Part shown: piece by piece, positions 11,120-22,186 of the stretch
Numbering within the stretch: position 1 is the stretch's first letter
Layout of the letters: each line of letters starts with the position of its first letter
Origin: Buxus sempervirens
Taxonomy: Eukaryota > Streptophyta > Magnoliopsida > Buxales > Buxaceae
Direction of reading: 5' to 3'
NCBI GenBank assembly: GCA_947561395.2
Contig: OX387185.1
Span: 18,936,366 to 19,000,365, forward strand
Length of the DNA stretch: 64,000 bases
The notes under the pieces: generated by a model
What the model was told of the DNA's origin: nothing
The model's input: only the letters and a program-made list of their open reading frames with translations
The model's database searches: none
Program-made: the position numbers and the translations under genes

Positions 11120-11660
11120 ATTTTTTGGATTAGAACATAAATAAGGTCCACACCTAGAATAGAAGCCTTAGGTTGGTTTGGGGAGCAAGTGCACGCTAGC
11201 TAAAACCCCTAGGTTGTTTCTAGGGATTCGTTCCTTATTTTTGATTAAATAATTAATACTAGTACCCTATGTGATTGTGTGTGATGAGCCAGATGTATCT
11301 GGTTATACTAAGGTATTATGAAGCATCGGCCAATGCTGAGTATATACCGAAGTGGCTAACCTTATACAGATGGGATAGCTTATTAGCTAAACCTGCATGA
11401 AATGAACTTGTATATACCTATATACTATTATGAAGAGATTAGGGAAGGGATTTTCGTGACGAACCCCGACCTTCGTATAGCTGCAGATATACGGAAGGGA
11501 TTGGTAGTGATGAAGTATTTCTTCAGATTTCTTCCTCCCCTTGTGACTAAGGAATGCATGTAAATTCTCCGTTTTAAATTGATTGTTGTAGTTGGTTGTG
11601 CTTGTTTAAATTAATTGGTTGAATTTGCCTAAGTCGATTGTACCTGTAAAATTTCAGTAT
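11120..11660 (+). other. Leader of the Tekay-like element with primer-site remnant
   Basis: This is a noncoding leader between the 5' LTR and the gag remains. A sequence resembling the tRNA-iMet-type primer site usual in chromoviruses starts at 11126, just inside the LTR. Apart from that, nothing recognisable is seen before the gag remains begin near 11660. Confidence 0.6.
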
Positions 11661-14600
11661 CATGGCTCCTAGACCGAGAGGCAGAGGCTATAGAGTACCA
11701 GAGTATGATCCCACGGATATACTAGCAGATGACCCAGTATAGGATCTTATCGCAGCCCCGGCTGGTGTTTCAGCTGCTGTAGATGTTGTCCCATCTGATG
11801 TCCCAGTTGCTAGGGGATAGATAGACCAGATTTGGAGAGTCTTGGGTGAGGTATCCACCCTGATCCAGCAGCAGGCTGCTGTGAACCATCATAATGGACA
11901 GAATCCACCCAGTCATGTGAGAGGTGACCAGATAGCAGACTCGGTGAGACAGTTCAGGAGGATGTCTCCTCCTCCCTTTCATGGGCATCTTGATTCCATG
12001 GAGGTGGAAAGGTGGTTGGTGAAAATTGAGAAGATCTTTGCAGCCACAGGGTGTAGAGATGAGGACAAGGTAGGCTTGGCCACCTATGTGTTAGAGGGTG
12101 AGGCTAGCTTCTGGTGGAGGTCAGTGATGGCAGAGGTGACTGCCGAGAGGATCCCGCTTATGTGGGAAAAGTTCAAGGATCGGTTCTACGACCGATATTT
12201 TCCTGAGGAGGTTAGGATTCAGAAGGAGGTAGAGTTTCTCCATATATCTCAGGAGAGCCAATCTGTGGCTTAGTACGTGGCGAGATTTACCGAGCTATCG
12301 AGGTTCACCCCACATCTCGTCGATACAAAGGGCAAGAAGGCCCGTCATTTCGAAAGAGGTCTTAGACGGGATATCAGGGATCGAGTGGAGGTGTTCCCGA
12401 GTAGTAGTTTCTCCGAGTTAGTGAGGAAGGCTACTGTGGTTGAGTGGACACAGTCTCGAGGGACTGAGGAGGTGAGAGCACAGAGTCAGAGGAGGTATCC
12501 CGGAAGGGATGGTAGGTAGAGATATGTGCCTGGTGATCAGAGGAGACCCAGTGGAGGGATTCAGGCTGGCAGAGAGTCTAGTCAGAGGATGGTTAGTGCC
12601 AGTTGCCAGAGATGTGGCAGATTCCACATGCCTGAACCATGTTTTGTGTTGTAGGAGCGTGTTACCGCTGTGGGCAGCATGGTCATTAGATCCAGAAGTG
12701 TCCGCATCCTTCCACATACTAGTCCCTATAGAGTAGACCCTACCAGGCGGCTGAGGCACCGTCCACTGCAACCCCACCTAGGCATCAAAGGCCACATCCA
12801 TACTGAGGAGGTTGTGGAGGTCCGAGGCAGCAGGGCAGGCCAGTGGGTAGAGGTGGATCACATCAGGCAGAGCAGAGATCTCAGCTTGCATCACTACAGC
12901 CGCAACCTCTACAGGCCAGATCCTTCGCAAATGCCCCTCCTTGCAGTCTAGACCAGATGGACCGGCGATTGTAGGAGGTACCATCTTTATTTCTGGTCAT
13001 TCTGCCATGAGTTTATTTGATTCGGGAGCTACCTATTCATTTATTACGCCTAGGTGTGCATGCCATATTGGGTTAGTCCCTTCTCAATTAGAGACTGCAT
13101 TATCTATTTATACGCCGTTGGGTGAAACTAGTGAGGTGGAGACAGTCTATACATATTGTATGATTAGACTAGGTAGGATTGAGTTGCCTAGAGACTTGAT
13201 TGGTCTAAATTTTAGTGGATATGACGTGATTTTGGGTATGGACTGGTTGTCAAGACACCTTGTAATTATTGACTATCATAACAAGTCAATCACAATTAGC
13301 AAACTAGATAGTTCAATCCATTGTTTTATGAGTCAAGGGTTGAACACGCGTATTAGTTTGGTTGCTTTGATTGAAGTGGAACCAGTAAGAGGCAAGGAGT
13401 TGAGTATTGAGGAAGTACCAATAGTCCGTGAGTTTGCGGATGTATTTGTAGATGAATTGCCTGGGTTACCACCCCAGAGGGAGTTGGAATTCAAGATCCA
13501 ACTTATGCCTGGTACACATCTGGTTTCTAAGCAACCGTACAGGATGTCTAGACCAGAGTATGACGAGTTAAAGGTCTAGATCGATGATCTGTTGGCTAAG
13601 GGGTTTATTAGGCACAGTACATCACCTTGGGGTGCACCGGTGTTATTTTTATAGAAGAAGGATGGCAATATGAGATTGTGTATAGATTATAGGCAGTTGA
13701 ATCAAGTCACTGTCAAGAACAAGTATCCGTTGCCAAGGATAGATGATCTTTTTGATCAGTTGAAGGGAGCCTCCTGGTTTTCTAAGATAGACCTAAGATC
13801 AGGTTATCACCAGTTGAGAGTAGCTCCAAAGGATGTAGAGAAAATGGTGTTTCATAAGAGATACGGCCATTTTGAGTTATTGGTGATGCCGTTTGGGTTG
13901 ACGAATGCCCCAGTAGTCTTTATGGACTTGATGAACCGAATCTTCCACGAGTACTTGGACCACTTTGTGGTAGTCTTTATAGATGATATTTTGGTCTATT
14001 CAAGGACAAGGGAAGAGCATGAAGGTCATCTAAAGGAGGTCCTACACACTTTACACAGCCATTAGTTGTATACCAAGTTTAGCAAGTGCCAATTCTGGTT
14101 GAAGCAGATTTCCTTTCTTGGGTACATTATATCTGGAGATGGCATATCAGTGGATCCATCCAAGGTGAAGGCAGTAGCAGACTGGCCTAGACCTACTAGT
14201 GTTTCAGAGATCTGCAGTTTCTTAGGAATGGCTGGGTATTACCGTAGATTCATAGAGGGGTTTTCTAAGATTGTCGCCCCGCTATCCAACTTGACTAAGA
14301 AGTCTGTGATTTTTCATTGGAATTAGAAGTGTGAGGATAGTTTCCAAGAGCTGAAAAGCAGGTTGACATCAACCCCAGTTTTGGTGATACCATCTGTGAA
14401 TGAGGGATTTGCAGTGTATTGTGATGCGTTTGGCATCGGATTGGGTTGTGTGTTGTGCAAAGTGGCAGAGTAGTGGCATATGCTTCACGATTATTGAGGC
14501 CACATGAGCGTAATTACCCTACGCATGATCTTGAGCTTGCAACCATAGTGTTTGCCTTGAAGATTTGGCGACACTACCTCTTTGGCGTATAATTTGTGAT

Positions 14601-16310
14601 ATACTCGGATCACAAAAGTTTGAAATACATTTTCTCCCAAAGAGACTTGAATATGAGGCAGAGGAGATGGCTAGACCTATTGAAGGACTACAGATTTGAT
14701 ATTCAGTACCACCCGGGGAAAGCTAATGTGGTAGCGGATGCATTGAGTCGCAGTGGAGTTTCAGATGAATCCATTGCCACTCTAGCATCGTTTATGGCTA
14801 GCCAGTGCAGTCTTGTAGCTACAATTAGAGATTGGCCTGGAGAGTTTCGACTCTTTAGTCAGGGGGTGAGTATGGCTCGTATGCAGATAGAGCCGAATCT
14901 AGTACGCAAAATCAGAGAGAGGCAGTTATCAGATCCTGAATTACAGAAAACCAGAGAGTTAATGAGCAGAGGTTCAGAGAAGGTCAAGGACTTTAGTGTC
15001 AGTGATGATATTTTGAGATTCAAAGGCATAATCTGTTTATCCAATGATGATATCAAGAGGGTAATCCTAGAGGAAGGGCACAAATCACGATATGTGGTAC
15101 ATCCCGGAAGCACCAAAATGTATATAAATCTTAGATAAATTTATTGGTGGTCTGGAATGAAAAGAGAAATTACCTAGTTTGTATCGAAGTGTTTAGTGTG
15201 TCAACAAGTGAAGGTTAAGCACAAGAGGCCACCTGGGTTATTGAAACCGCTTCCTATCCCTGAATGGAAGGTGGGAGCATATAACCATGGACTTCGTTTC
15301 AGGTTTGCCGAAGATAGTGAGACAGTAGGATTCCATTTGGGTTATCATGGACAGACTGACTAAGTCTGCTCATTTCCTACCTGTTCGGAAGGATCAACCC
15401 CTACCATCACTTGTCGAGCTATATATACGTGAGATCGTTAGGTTGCATGGTATTTCAGTCTCTATTGTATCTGACCGCGATCCATGATTCACCTCTAAGT
15501 TTTAGGATAGTTTGCATGAGGCTTTGGGAACTCAGTTGAAGTTTAGTACTAGCTTCCACCCACAGACAGATGGGTAGTCAGAGCGTACGATTCAAACTCT
15601 AGAAGATATGTTGAGATGTTGCGTATTAGACTTCGGAGGTCATTTGAGTAAGTATTTGGACTTAGTAGAGTTTGCCTACAACAATAGTTACCAAGCGAGC
15701 ATCAAGATGGCTCCATTTGAGACTTTATACGGGAAGACTTGTGGATCCCCGTTGTGTTGGGAAGAAGTAGGGGGAAAGGAAATATTTGGGACCGCAGATC
15801 ATTCAATACAGTGTAGATAAGGTGAATTTGATTAGGAAACGTCTTAGAACCACCCAAAGTAGACAAAAGAGCTACGCCGATGTGAGAAGGTGAGAATTGA
15901 AGTTTGATGTAGGGGATATGGTGTTTTTGAAGGTATCTCCCTACTGAGGCATATTGAGGTTCAGTAAACAAGGCAAGCTGTCCCCCAAATTCATTGGTCC
16001 ATTTCGCGTTATTGGGATAGTTGGGCCTGTTGCTTATTGATTGGAGTTACCACCTCAGCTAGCCCGTGTACATGACGTATTCCACGTCTCCATGCTTCGT
16101 CGCTATGTACCGGATCCTAGCCACATTATTGACCTAGAGCCACTGGAGGTTTGTGAGGTCCACACCAAGACTGTTCCGTTGGTTAAAGTCTTGTGGCAAC
16201 ACTACAATGTTGAGGAAGCCACATGGGAGAACGAAGCCGAAATGAGAAAGAAATACCTTACACTCTTTGGTGAATCACAAGGTAAATTTCGAGGAAAAAA
16301 TTTTCTTTTT
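11660..16310 (+). pseudogene. gag-pol remains of the Tekay-like chromovirus
   Basis: Fossil polyprotein region. Approximate parts in order: gag (about 11,840-12,500, with WLVKIEKIF and FWWRSVM-type retrotransposon gag words), zinc-knuckle area (near 12,600-12,690), protease (near 13,010, LFDSGATYSFI), reverse transcriptase (about 13,600-14,150, with [10 protein letters not shown] and FIDDILVYS), RNase H (about 14,350-14,760, ending in VVADALSRS), integrase (about 15,050-15,800) and a chromodomain-like C-terminus near 16,150-16,270 (VLWQHYNVEEATWE). The tail places it with Tekay/Del chromoviruses. It is broken many times and is not expected to make a working product. Confidence 0.92.
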
Positions 16311-16322
16311 AGGAGGGTAGAA
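16311..16322 (+). other. Polypurine tract of the Tekay-like element
   Basis: AGGAGGGTAGAA lies directly before the 3' LTR, the normal place for the plus-strand primer. Confidence 0.75.
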
Positions 16323-18785
16323 TATGAAACCCCGTTCCAATACCCCCTAGCACACCCTAACTAGTGAGTGTGTTGTGTAGGTGAAGTTGGAGGAGCTCAA
16401 GCTTGAAGCCAGCAAAGTGGATGAGCCCCGGCTAGTCAGGGGCGTAAAAAGGTGAGCAATCTCTAGTTTGTTGAATAAGGTTGGATATTAAGTGAGAAAA
16501 TAGCTAAGTGTTGATATTGTACAAATAGGAGGTGGAGTGGCAAACTAGTAATTATGGTGCTCGTGGGAAGCCACTTAAATGAGGAAACACCAAGGAGGAA
16601 AGCCATATACGACCAACCCCTTCCCTAATTTCTCTCTTCACTTTCTTCTTTCCTACTCTCTTATTCTTCATCTTCTTCTCCTCATTTTCTCCCCATCACA
16701 TTCCCATCCTATTATAGAACCCATTTGAAGTGTTGCTTGCAAAAGAGAAAGAAGAACACCAAGGAAGGGCATTTTCGTTTGAGAGCTTTGGTTGGAGATT
16801 GTGGAGGAATCAACCAAGAAGCCTACACGGTGCTCTTCATGGGTTGCAAATGAAGCTAGGAAGTTTCATAGGTGATTGCAAGAGGTAAGCAACACCACCC
16901 CTCCCATATTTCAGATTTTCGGCCATTTTCGTGCATGAAATGTGAATGTTAGGGTTTGAGCATGGGAATGTCTATTAGTGTCAGTAGGTGTGATTTCTTT
17001 TAGGGGTTTTGTAGGAAATAGATTTTCCACATGCTAGGAGTGATTTAGAGCAGAAAAACACCAAAAAACGAGTGAGATTTGAGAAAAACCCCAAATCCCA
17101 AAAGTTCGGATTTCGCGAACTGTCAAAGAAACCTAGTTGCCTAAACAGCCGCTCGAACGTGGCATCGGGAGACCATTTTAAGTAGAGACCCAAGGCATGG
17201 CCACTCGAGCGACTGCTCTAGTGACCTACCTGAAACAGAGAACCCGAGAGCAAATTTCGAGCCGCTCGAAGCAGGCTCGAGCGACCTATCGAGCGCCCTT
17301 TACAGATTTTGTAATTTTTGAGTTTTTAGCCTAGATTGAACTACCAATTGTTTTTATTCAAATCCAACCTATGTTTAAGTGAGAGTTAGGTGTCTAGGAA
17401 GTGTTCCAACTTGAAGTATCACAAAATTCCAAATAACAAGGATTTTGGGTACGTTTTACAAAAGAAGGTCTTACAAAGAGTTTCTGTCCCAAATTTCTAT
17501 CGAAGTAGGATAATTTGATTCCGTCGCTTCTAGCACTTCCCAAATAACCCTTAGAAGTAGAAACCAAGAGCCAATACCAAGTTGCACAAGTCTCACAACA
17601 ATTGGGGGATAGGTTGCCCGAATGAGTCATGAAAAGTAGAATTTCTTGAAAACAAATCCTTTTACTATTGAAACCCATTGTGACTACCCAATACATGATA
17701 CGAAGGGCTTCGGCCCCACATTTGACATAAATTGCATGATAATAGGGGCGTTGGCCTGTTACTTGTACCATGAGATGAAAAGGCAATGGCCCAGGATTAC
17801 TGTTATTGAATGGAGGGCAGTGACCCAAGATCCATGAGAAACGAAAAAGGGCTTGGCCCAAGATTGACTCGGGTAAGGCCATGGGCTACCCTTGAGAATT
17901 TTTCATGCAAGTGTACATGTGGTATTGACATGAGTAACTGACCAGTAAGTCTTGGTGGGTAGTGTGAGCCGTTCATCTCAGTTGGGGTAGTGGACCGTTG
18001 TCCATCCTAACTTGGAGATAGAGAACAAGCATCCTCCGCATAAGCTTGGATAATTGAAATGTTATTATTTATGCTCTTTATTGTTATACTTGTTGTGAAA
18101 TTGATAAATGAACACATCAGCATAATGAACCCTTAAGATATGGATCCATAAACTTAAATAGGATTGTTTGTATATATATGCCATGGCCAGTTGTTATTGT
18201 GATTGTTACTGTTCTCTCTTGTGATATCATCCCGACACCAGCAACATCGGTGGCTGATGCCCATTTGCTACGGGGAATCGACAATGGATGTATGGACATC
18301 AAGGGGAATCGGCGTATGGATGCCTACGTCAAGGGGAATCGATGTAGATGCCTAGCCACCATATGGAATCGGTGAAGCTAGATGGGGCCATGTGTAGTAT
18401 ATACTAAACATCCTAGATAACAAGTGGTAAGATTGAATGAGGATTGTTATTAAATGGATTATCTATACTCCGAGGCACATGCATGCACTATTTGTATGAC
18501 ACTAAGATGCCGTGGATTTTGTAGTATTGAAACTACCTGCATGTCATGGTTTAATGAATAATATCTACATCAACTGTGCTTTCACCGATCATGCATGTGT
18601 TGCTTACTAAGACACTCGTCTCACAATTGTTTATTCTCTTATTTTTCAGATCCATTGTCGTCCGGTGTGAAGGACCGGGATGGGGATAGAGGCAAGGAAA
18701 AGGCCATTGGGTACAATGACCCACCTGTCAGGGCCTGGGACTGGGCGATGCCTTGGAGGGGCAGACCTGGTTCTGGGGCATGACA
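16323..18785 (+). repeat. 3' LTR of the Tekay-like element
   Basis: It is homologous to the 5' LTR and free of nested insertions, so it shows both empty target sites: GAAGT at 16727-16731 and AACTGACCAGTAAGTCT at 17936-17952. It carries the palindrome CGCTCGA / TCGAGCG with a 7-bp loop (17263-17283) and the same short tandem units around 18270-18370. It ends GGCATGACA and is followed by the TCCTT target duplication. Confidence 0.95.
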
Positions 18786-19147
18786 TCCTTCCTCCTTCTT
18801 CTCTCGGTTTCTCTCTCATTCGTTTTCTTCAACCGCCGAAAACCAACTCAAACGAAATATGCTGAGTCGAAAACACACCGTATTCTCCTAGGGTATAAAA
18901 CCCTATATTATTAATCCACGATCCTACGCATCACAGCCACATCATGCATCACACACCTAACCAATCATATCATAATCCCCTTTATTTTTAATTCTTACCT
19001 AGATATCTCACGATCCAAGGGTCAAATCTTTGCCAAACTTCTGATCTCCGCTATCAATGCTATCACCTATATTTATAAATAAAAATCCTCAAATAAATAT
19101 TAATTATTATTTAATTGAAAATTTAGAAAATTTTCAGGGTCTTACAG

Positions 19148-21471
19148 ATTTGATGGAGGGGAGATATGTGGAATCATGGGATTAAAAATAGGGTTTTATT
19201 AGAAGGTATACGACTAATCGTATGTTTAACCTATTGTATGCGTAGTCTTGCGGCTAAAAGAGGAAGAAGAGAATAACCGAGACAGAAGGAGGACTATGGA
19301 GTTTGCCGTTCTTGAGGAGAACCCGTTCTAGAGGGTCTTGTGTTGCATAAGAAGAGGGCAACAGAAACTACACTAAGAGGAAAGTGGAGGAAGAAGAAGA
19401 CCTTGAGCGAACAGAGGTAGGTAGCACACCGTTTAGTCGAGATTTTTGCTTTTCTTCATGTTTGATTGTTATGCATGTTTTAATTGTATTTTATATGTAT
19501 GTTTTGAGGTTATAATGTTGATTATACATGTAGTTGTTGTTTTGATGCTTAAAATCACAACTTTTAGAGTCGTATTAGCCGCAGTGACACAAACACTCAA
19601 CACGACCGCCTAAGCGATCGTGGGCATGTAATTTTTAGGAATAACCAAAATCAGGTCACCCAATCGATAGCCTGAGCGATGGGCTAAGTGACTGCGAAAA
19701 CTAAATTTTTCAAGGCAGGTCACCTATGGGGTCGCCTAGGTGCCCATTGTTTTAAAAATATCGTATTAAATTCCTAGGCCGCCCAACTAGGTCGCCTGAG
19801 CGACAAGGCTGAGCGACCCAAACAAAAATACCGATTTTTCCCAGATTGGAATGGGGTTTCAAAATAAAATAATTTTTAATAAATTTTAATATCTGAACTA
19901 ATAGAATTTAGGTGTTTTCAACTGTTCTAATAATTCTTTGCCTTTAAAATAAATTGAAGAATGATTTAGTTCCATTTGCAAAATTAGTTGCCTGATTTGA
20001 AAATAAAATGAGATTTTGAATTATTTGAAAAAAGCAATTTAGTTGATTTCTACACCAGTAAATCATAGTTTTAGACATGATTCAAGTTCTGGAACCTATC
20101 AAAATGCTTTTATAACATTTTTGGGTACATTGAGCCTATATTTTGGAAATATAAGGAGTATTGACAAGAGGTTTTAGATTTTCGATTGAACACCAATATA
20201 CTACTTTATGTGTGAGATTTGTTTACCATCTGCGGATGAGATTTGATTACCTCCTGCGGGAGAAATGGATTACCTCCTGTGGGGGAGATGTAATCACAAT
20301 GTGATTGCATCCCATAGGAGAGATATGTGATGACTACTTGCGGGTGAGATGTGACCTTCTGTTGGAGGAGATGTAATCCAGATTGGATTGCATCCCACAG
20401 GGGAGATATGTGACCACTTGCGGGTGAGATGAGACCTCCTGTTGGGGAAGATGTAATCCAGATTGGATTGATCCAGATTGGATTGCATCCCACAGGGGAG
20501 ATATGTGATTTACCACCTACGGGTGAGATGTGACCTCCTGTTGGGGAAGATGTAATCATGATGTGATTGCATCTCACAGGGGAGATGTGTTTGTTACCAC
20601 CTGCAGGTGAGATGTGTTACCTTCTATGGGAGAGACCTCATGTAGGGGAGATGTGATTACTACGTGATTGCATCCTACATGAGAGAATGTTACTATCGGA
20701 TGGTGAGATTGACTACTAATTATATATAATTGGTTTTATTTTAAAAAGAAAGAGATTGATTGATCGATTTAACCATGTTTTTGAAAGGAATACCGGTTTA
20801 CCATGATGAATTGTTTTGGAAAAAGAAAAGAAAGGAAAGAAAGAGACTAATTGTATAGATTTGGAGAAATTGTGGATTTGATTTATATCGTATTGTCATT
20901 TAGTTTATTTGTATTTATATAATGATCTGCCTTTATTTCGAGCACTGATTTATTGTTGGGTTTGTTCCGTGATTACTCGTTTATCTTATCGAGCATGAAA
21001 GCATGATTATTTTCCTTATATATATAACTGTTTATTCATGCATAGCATTACCTACTGGGATATTCGTATCTCATTCCTATTTTGTTTTGTTTTCAGTTGA
21101 TCCTCGTGAGACCGTTACTGGGGTTGGCATAGGGGGAGTTGCTAACTATCGTGCTTAGCTTTATTCTTATTAGATTTCCATTTAGAGGTTGATATAGATG
21201 TTATTTTTATGGATACTATATGATTTAATTGATTATGAGATAAAGTGTTAGAAAACCCATTTACCAGACTTATTAATTTATATTGATGAGATATTTTGAT
21301 GTTTACACTTAGCCACGCTTGTTGGTGAATTTGATGTTTCATTTTCCACACTCTGATATTCAATGGAATTATTTGAATTTAATTGTTTGGTAATTAGTTG
21401 CTTTGAGCCAGTAGCACTTCGGGTTCAGGTTTGGTGCTTGTTTTGCATAGACCCGGGTTCGGGGCGTTACA
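19148..21471 (+). mobile_element. Chromovirus-type LTR X, plus strand, left end outside the window
   Basis: This LTR resembles Y (21912-22186) from about 210 bp inside Y's start, and also resembles Z in inverted orientation. It ends with CGGGGCGTTACA. No primer site follows, so it is a solo LTR or a 3' LTR rather than a 5' LTR. Its first 200 or so bp should lie left of the window, beyond Z. It holds a minisatellite at 20206-20710. No coding sequence is seen. Confidence 0.7.
20206..20710. repeat. Minisatellite of about 80-100 bp units with small palindromes
   Basis: Four to five degenerate units contain the words GGGGAGATGTAATC, GATTGCATCCCACAGGGGAG and CACCTGCGGGTGAGATG. Each unit centres on a short palindrome: AATCACaatGTGATT (20292-20306), AATCCAgatTGGATT (20375-20389 and 20455-20469) and a looser AATCAtgatgTGATT (20554-20568). 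Minus-strand frames through it are open only because the unit repeats. Confidence 0.85.
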
Positions 21472-21911
21472 TGTGATGTGCCCTGTATGTGTTGATTAGC
21501 GGCTATCCCCATGTTCAAATTTCAGTAGCTGCATGCTTGGGTGGTACATGCCGAACTCTATATTTCAGATACCATTTGCTGGTACGTGAGTTTCGTGAGT
21601 AATAAGTCGATGTTTAGGCCCCATATTTCAGATTTCAGTTGCTGGTATGAGGGTTGTGATTACTAGATTCGCTTATAAGTCACATGGTGGCGTAGTGAAC
21701 AGTGAGTTTCTTGTCAAAGGCCTACTTTTCTTCATGAGTCCTACAATAATCTGTGATGGTTGAGTTTCGAGTATTGGTTGTGAACTTTGGGATATTTGGT
21801 TGGCATTTCATATACAATGGATTGATTTGATTTATATGTTGAGTTTTACAATAATGGGATAGTTGCCGTGATTATGATGGCTGGCAATATCCTCAGTTCA
21901 GAGATAGTATT
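21472..21911. other. Unclassified stretch between two chromovirus-type LTRs
   Basis: This 440-bp stretch has no open frame of note. The word CATATTTCAGAT.. followed by TTGCTGGTA appears at least twice. It could be internal noncoding sequence of the element owning LTR Y or flanking DNA. I see nothing that decides. Confidence 0.5.
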
Positions 21912-22186
21912 TGTAATACCCCAAAAATTTTAAGAAAATTTAAATTAAATTATAATTGATATTTTATTGCGGATTTTATTGATGGATTGTAATTAAATAT
22001 ATAGGTGATCACATTGATGAAGGGGATTAGGAGTTTGATGAAAATCCAACCGTTGGATTATGATATAAAAGGCTAAGTATTAATTTAATTCTATTTGTTA
22101 ATTTGATTGGTTAGTAGTATAGGATATGATGGAGGGGAGATACGTGGAATCATGAGATTAAAAATAGGGTTTTATTAGTGAGTATA
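21912..22186 (+). mobile_element. Chromovirus-type LTR Y, first 275 bp
   Basis: It begins TGTAATACCCCAAAAATTTT and matches the start of Z (minus strand from 19147) and the start of X from about 210 bp in. It is interrupted at 22187 by the family-4 LTR. The remainder should lie right of the window. Confidence 0.75.

Larger units (their letters stand above)
3978..18785 (+). mobile_element. Tekay/Del-like chromovirus (Ty3/gypsy), complete in outline, broken
   Basis: This is a full-structure LTR retrotransposon flanked by the 5-bp target duplication TCCTT (3973-3977 and 18786-18790). LTR termini are TGTGAAACCCC... and ...GGCATGACA. The internal part keeps recognisable gag, protease, reverse transcriptase, RNase H, integrase and a chromodomain-like tail, in the usual Ty3 order. 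It is heavily decayed, with of the order of ten or more coding breaks. A 400-bp stretch of the two LTRs compared by eye differs by roughly 4-5%, suggesting an insertion one to two million years ago at a plant rate of 1.3e-8 per site per year. A Tat solo LTR and a small retroposon carrying a Sirevirus solo LTR are inserted in its 5' LTR. Confidence 0.93.
3097..19147 (-). mobile_element. Chromovirus-type LTR Z, minus strand, split by the Tekay-like element
   Basis: The pieces 3097-3977 and 18786-19147 are one minus-strand LTR separated by the element at 3978-18785. On the minus strand it begins at 19147 with TGTAAGACCCTGAAAATTTT, a chromovirus-like LTR start. Its body matches the plus-strand LTR X (19148-21471): both contain a CAGGTAGGTAGCAC-like word followed by palindromes with a CGCCTAGGCG core. 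The Tat LTR at 1-3096 interrupts it on the left, so its far end is outside the window. It lies within X, since X begins at 19148 without its own first 200 or so bp. Confidence 0.75.

Noticed and set aside
20206-20577. Minus-strand ORF with repeated SHISPVG-type peptides
   Set aside because: Minisatellite translated in several frames; the same peptide pattern appears in three frames.
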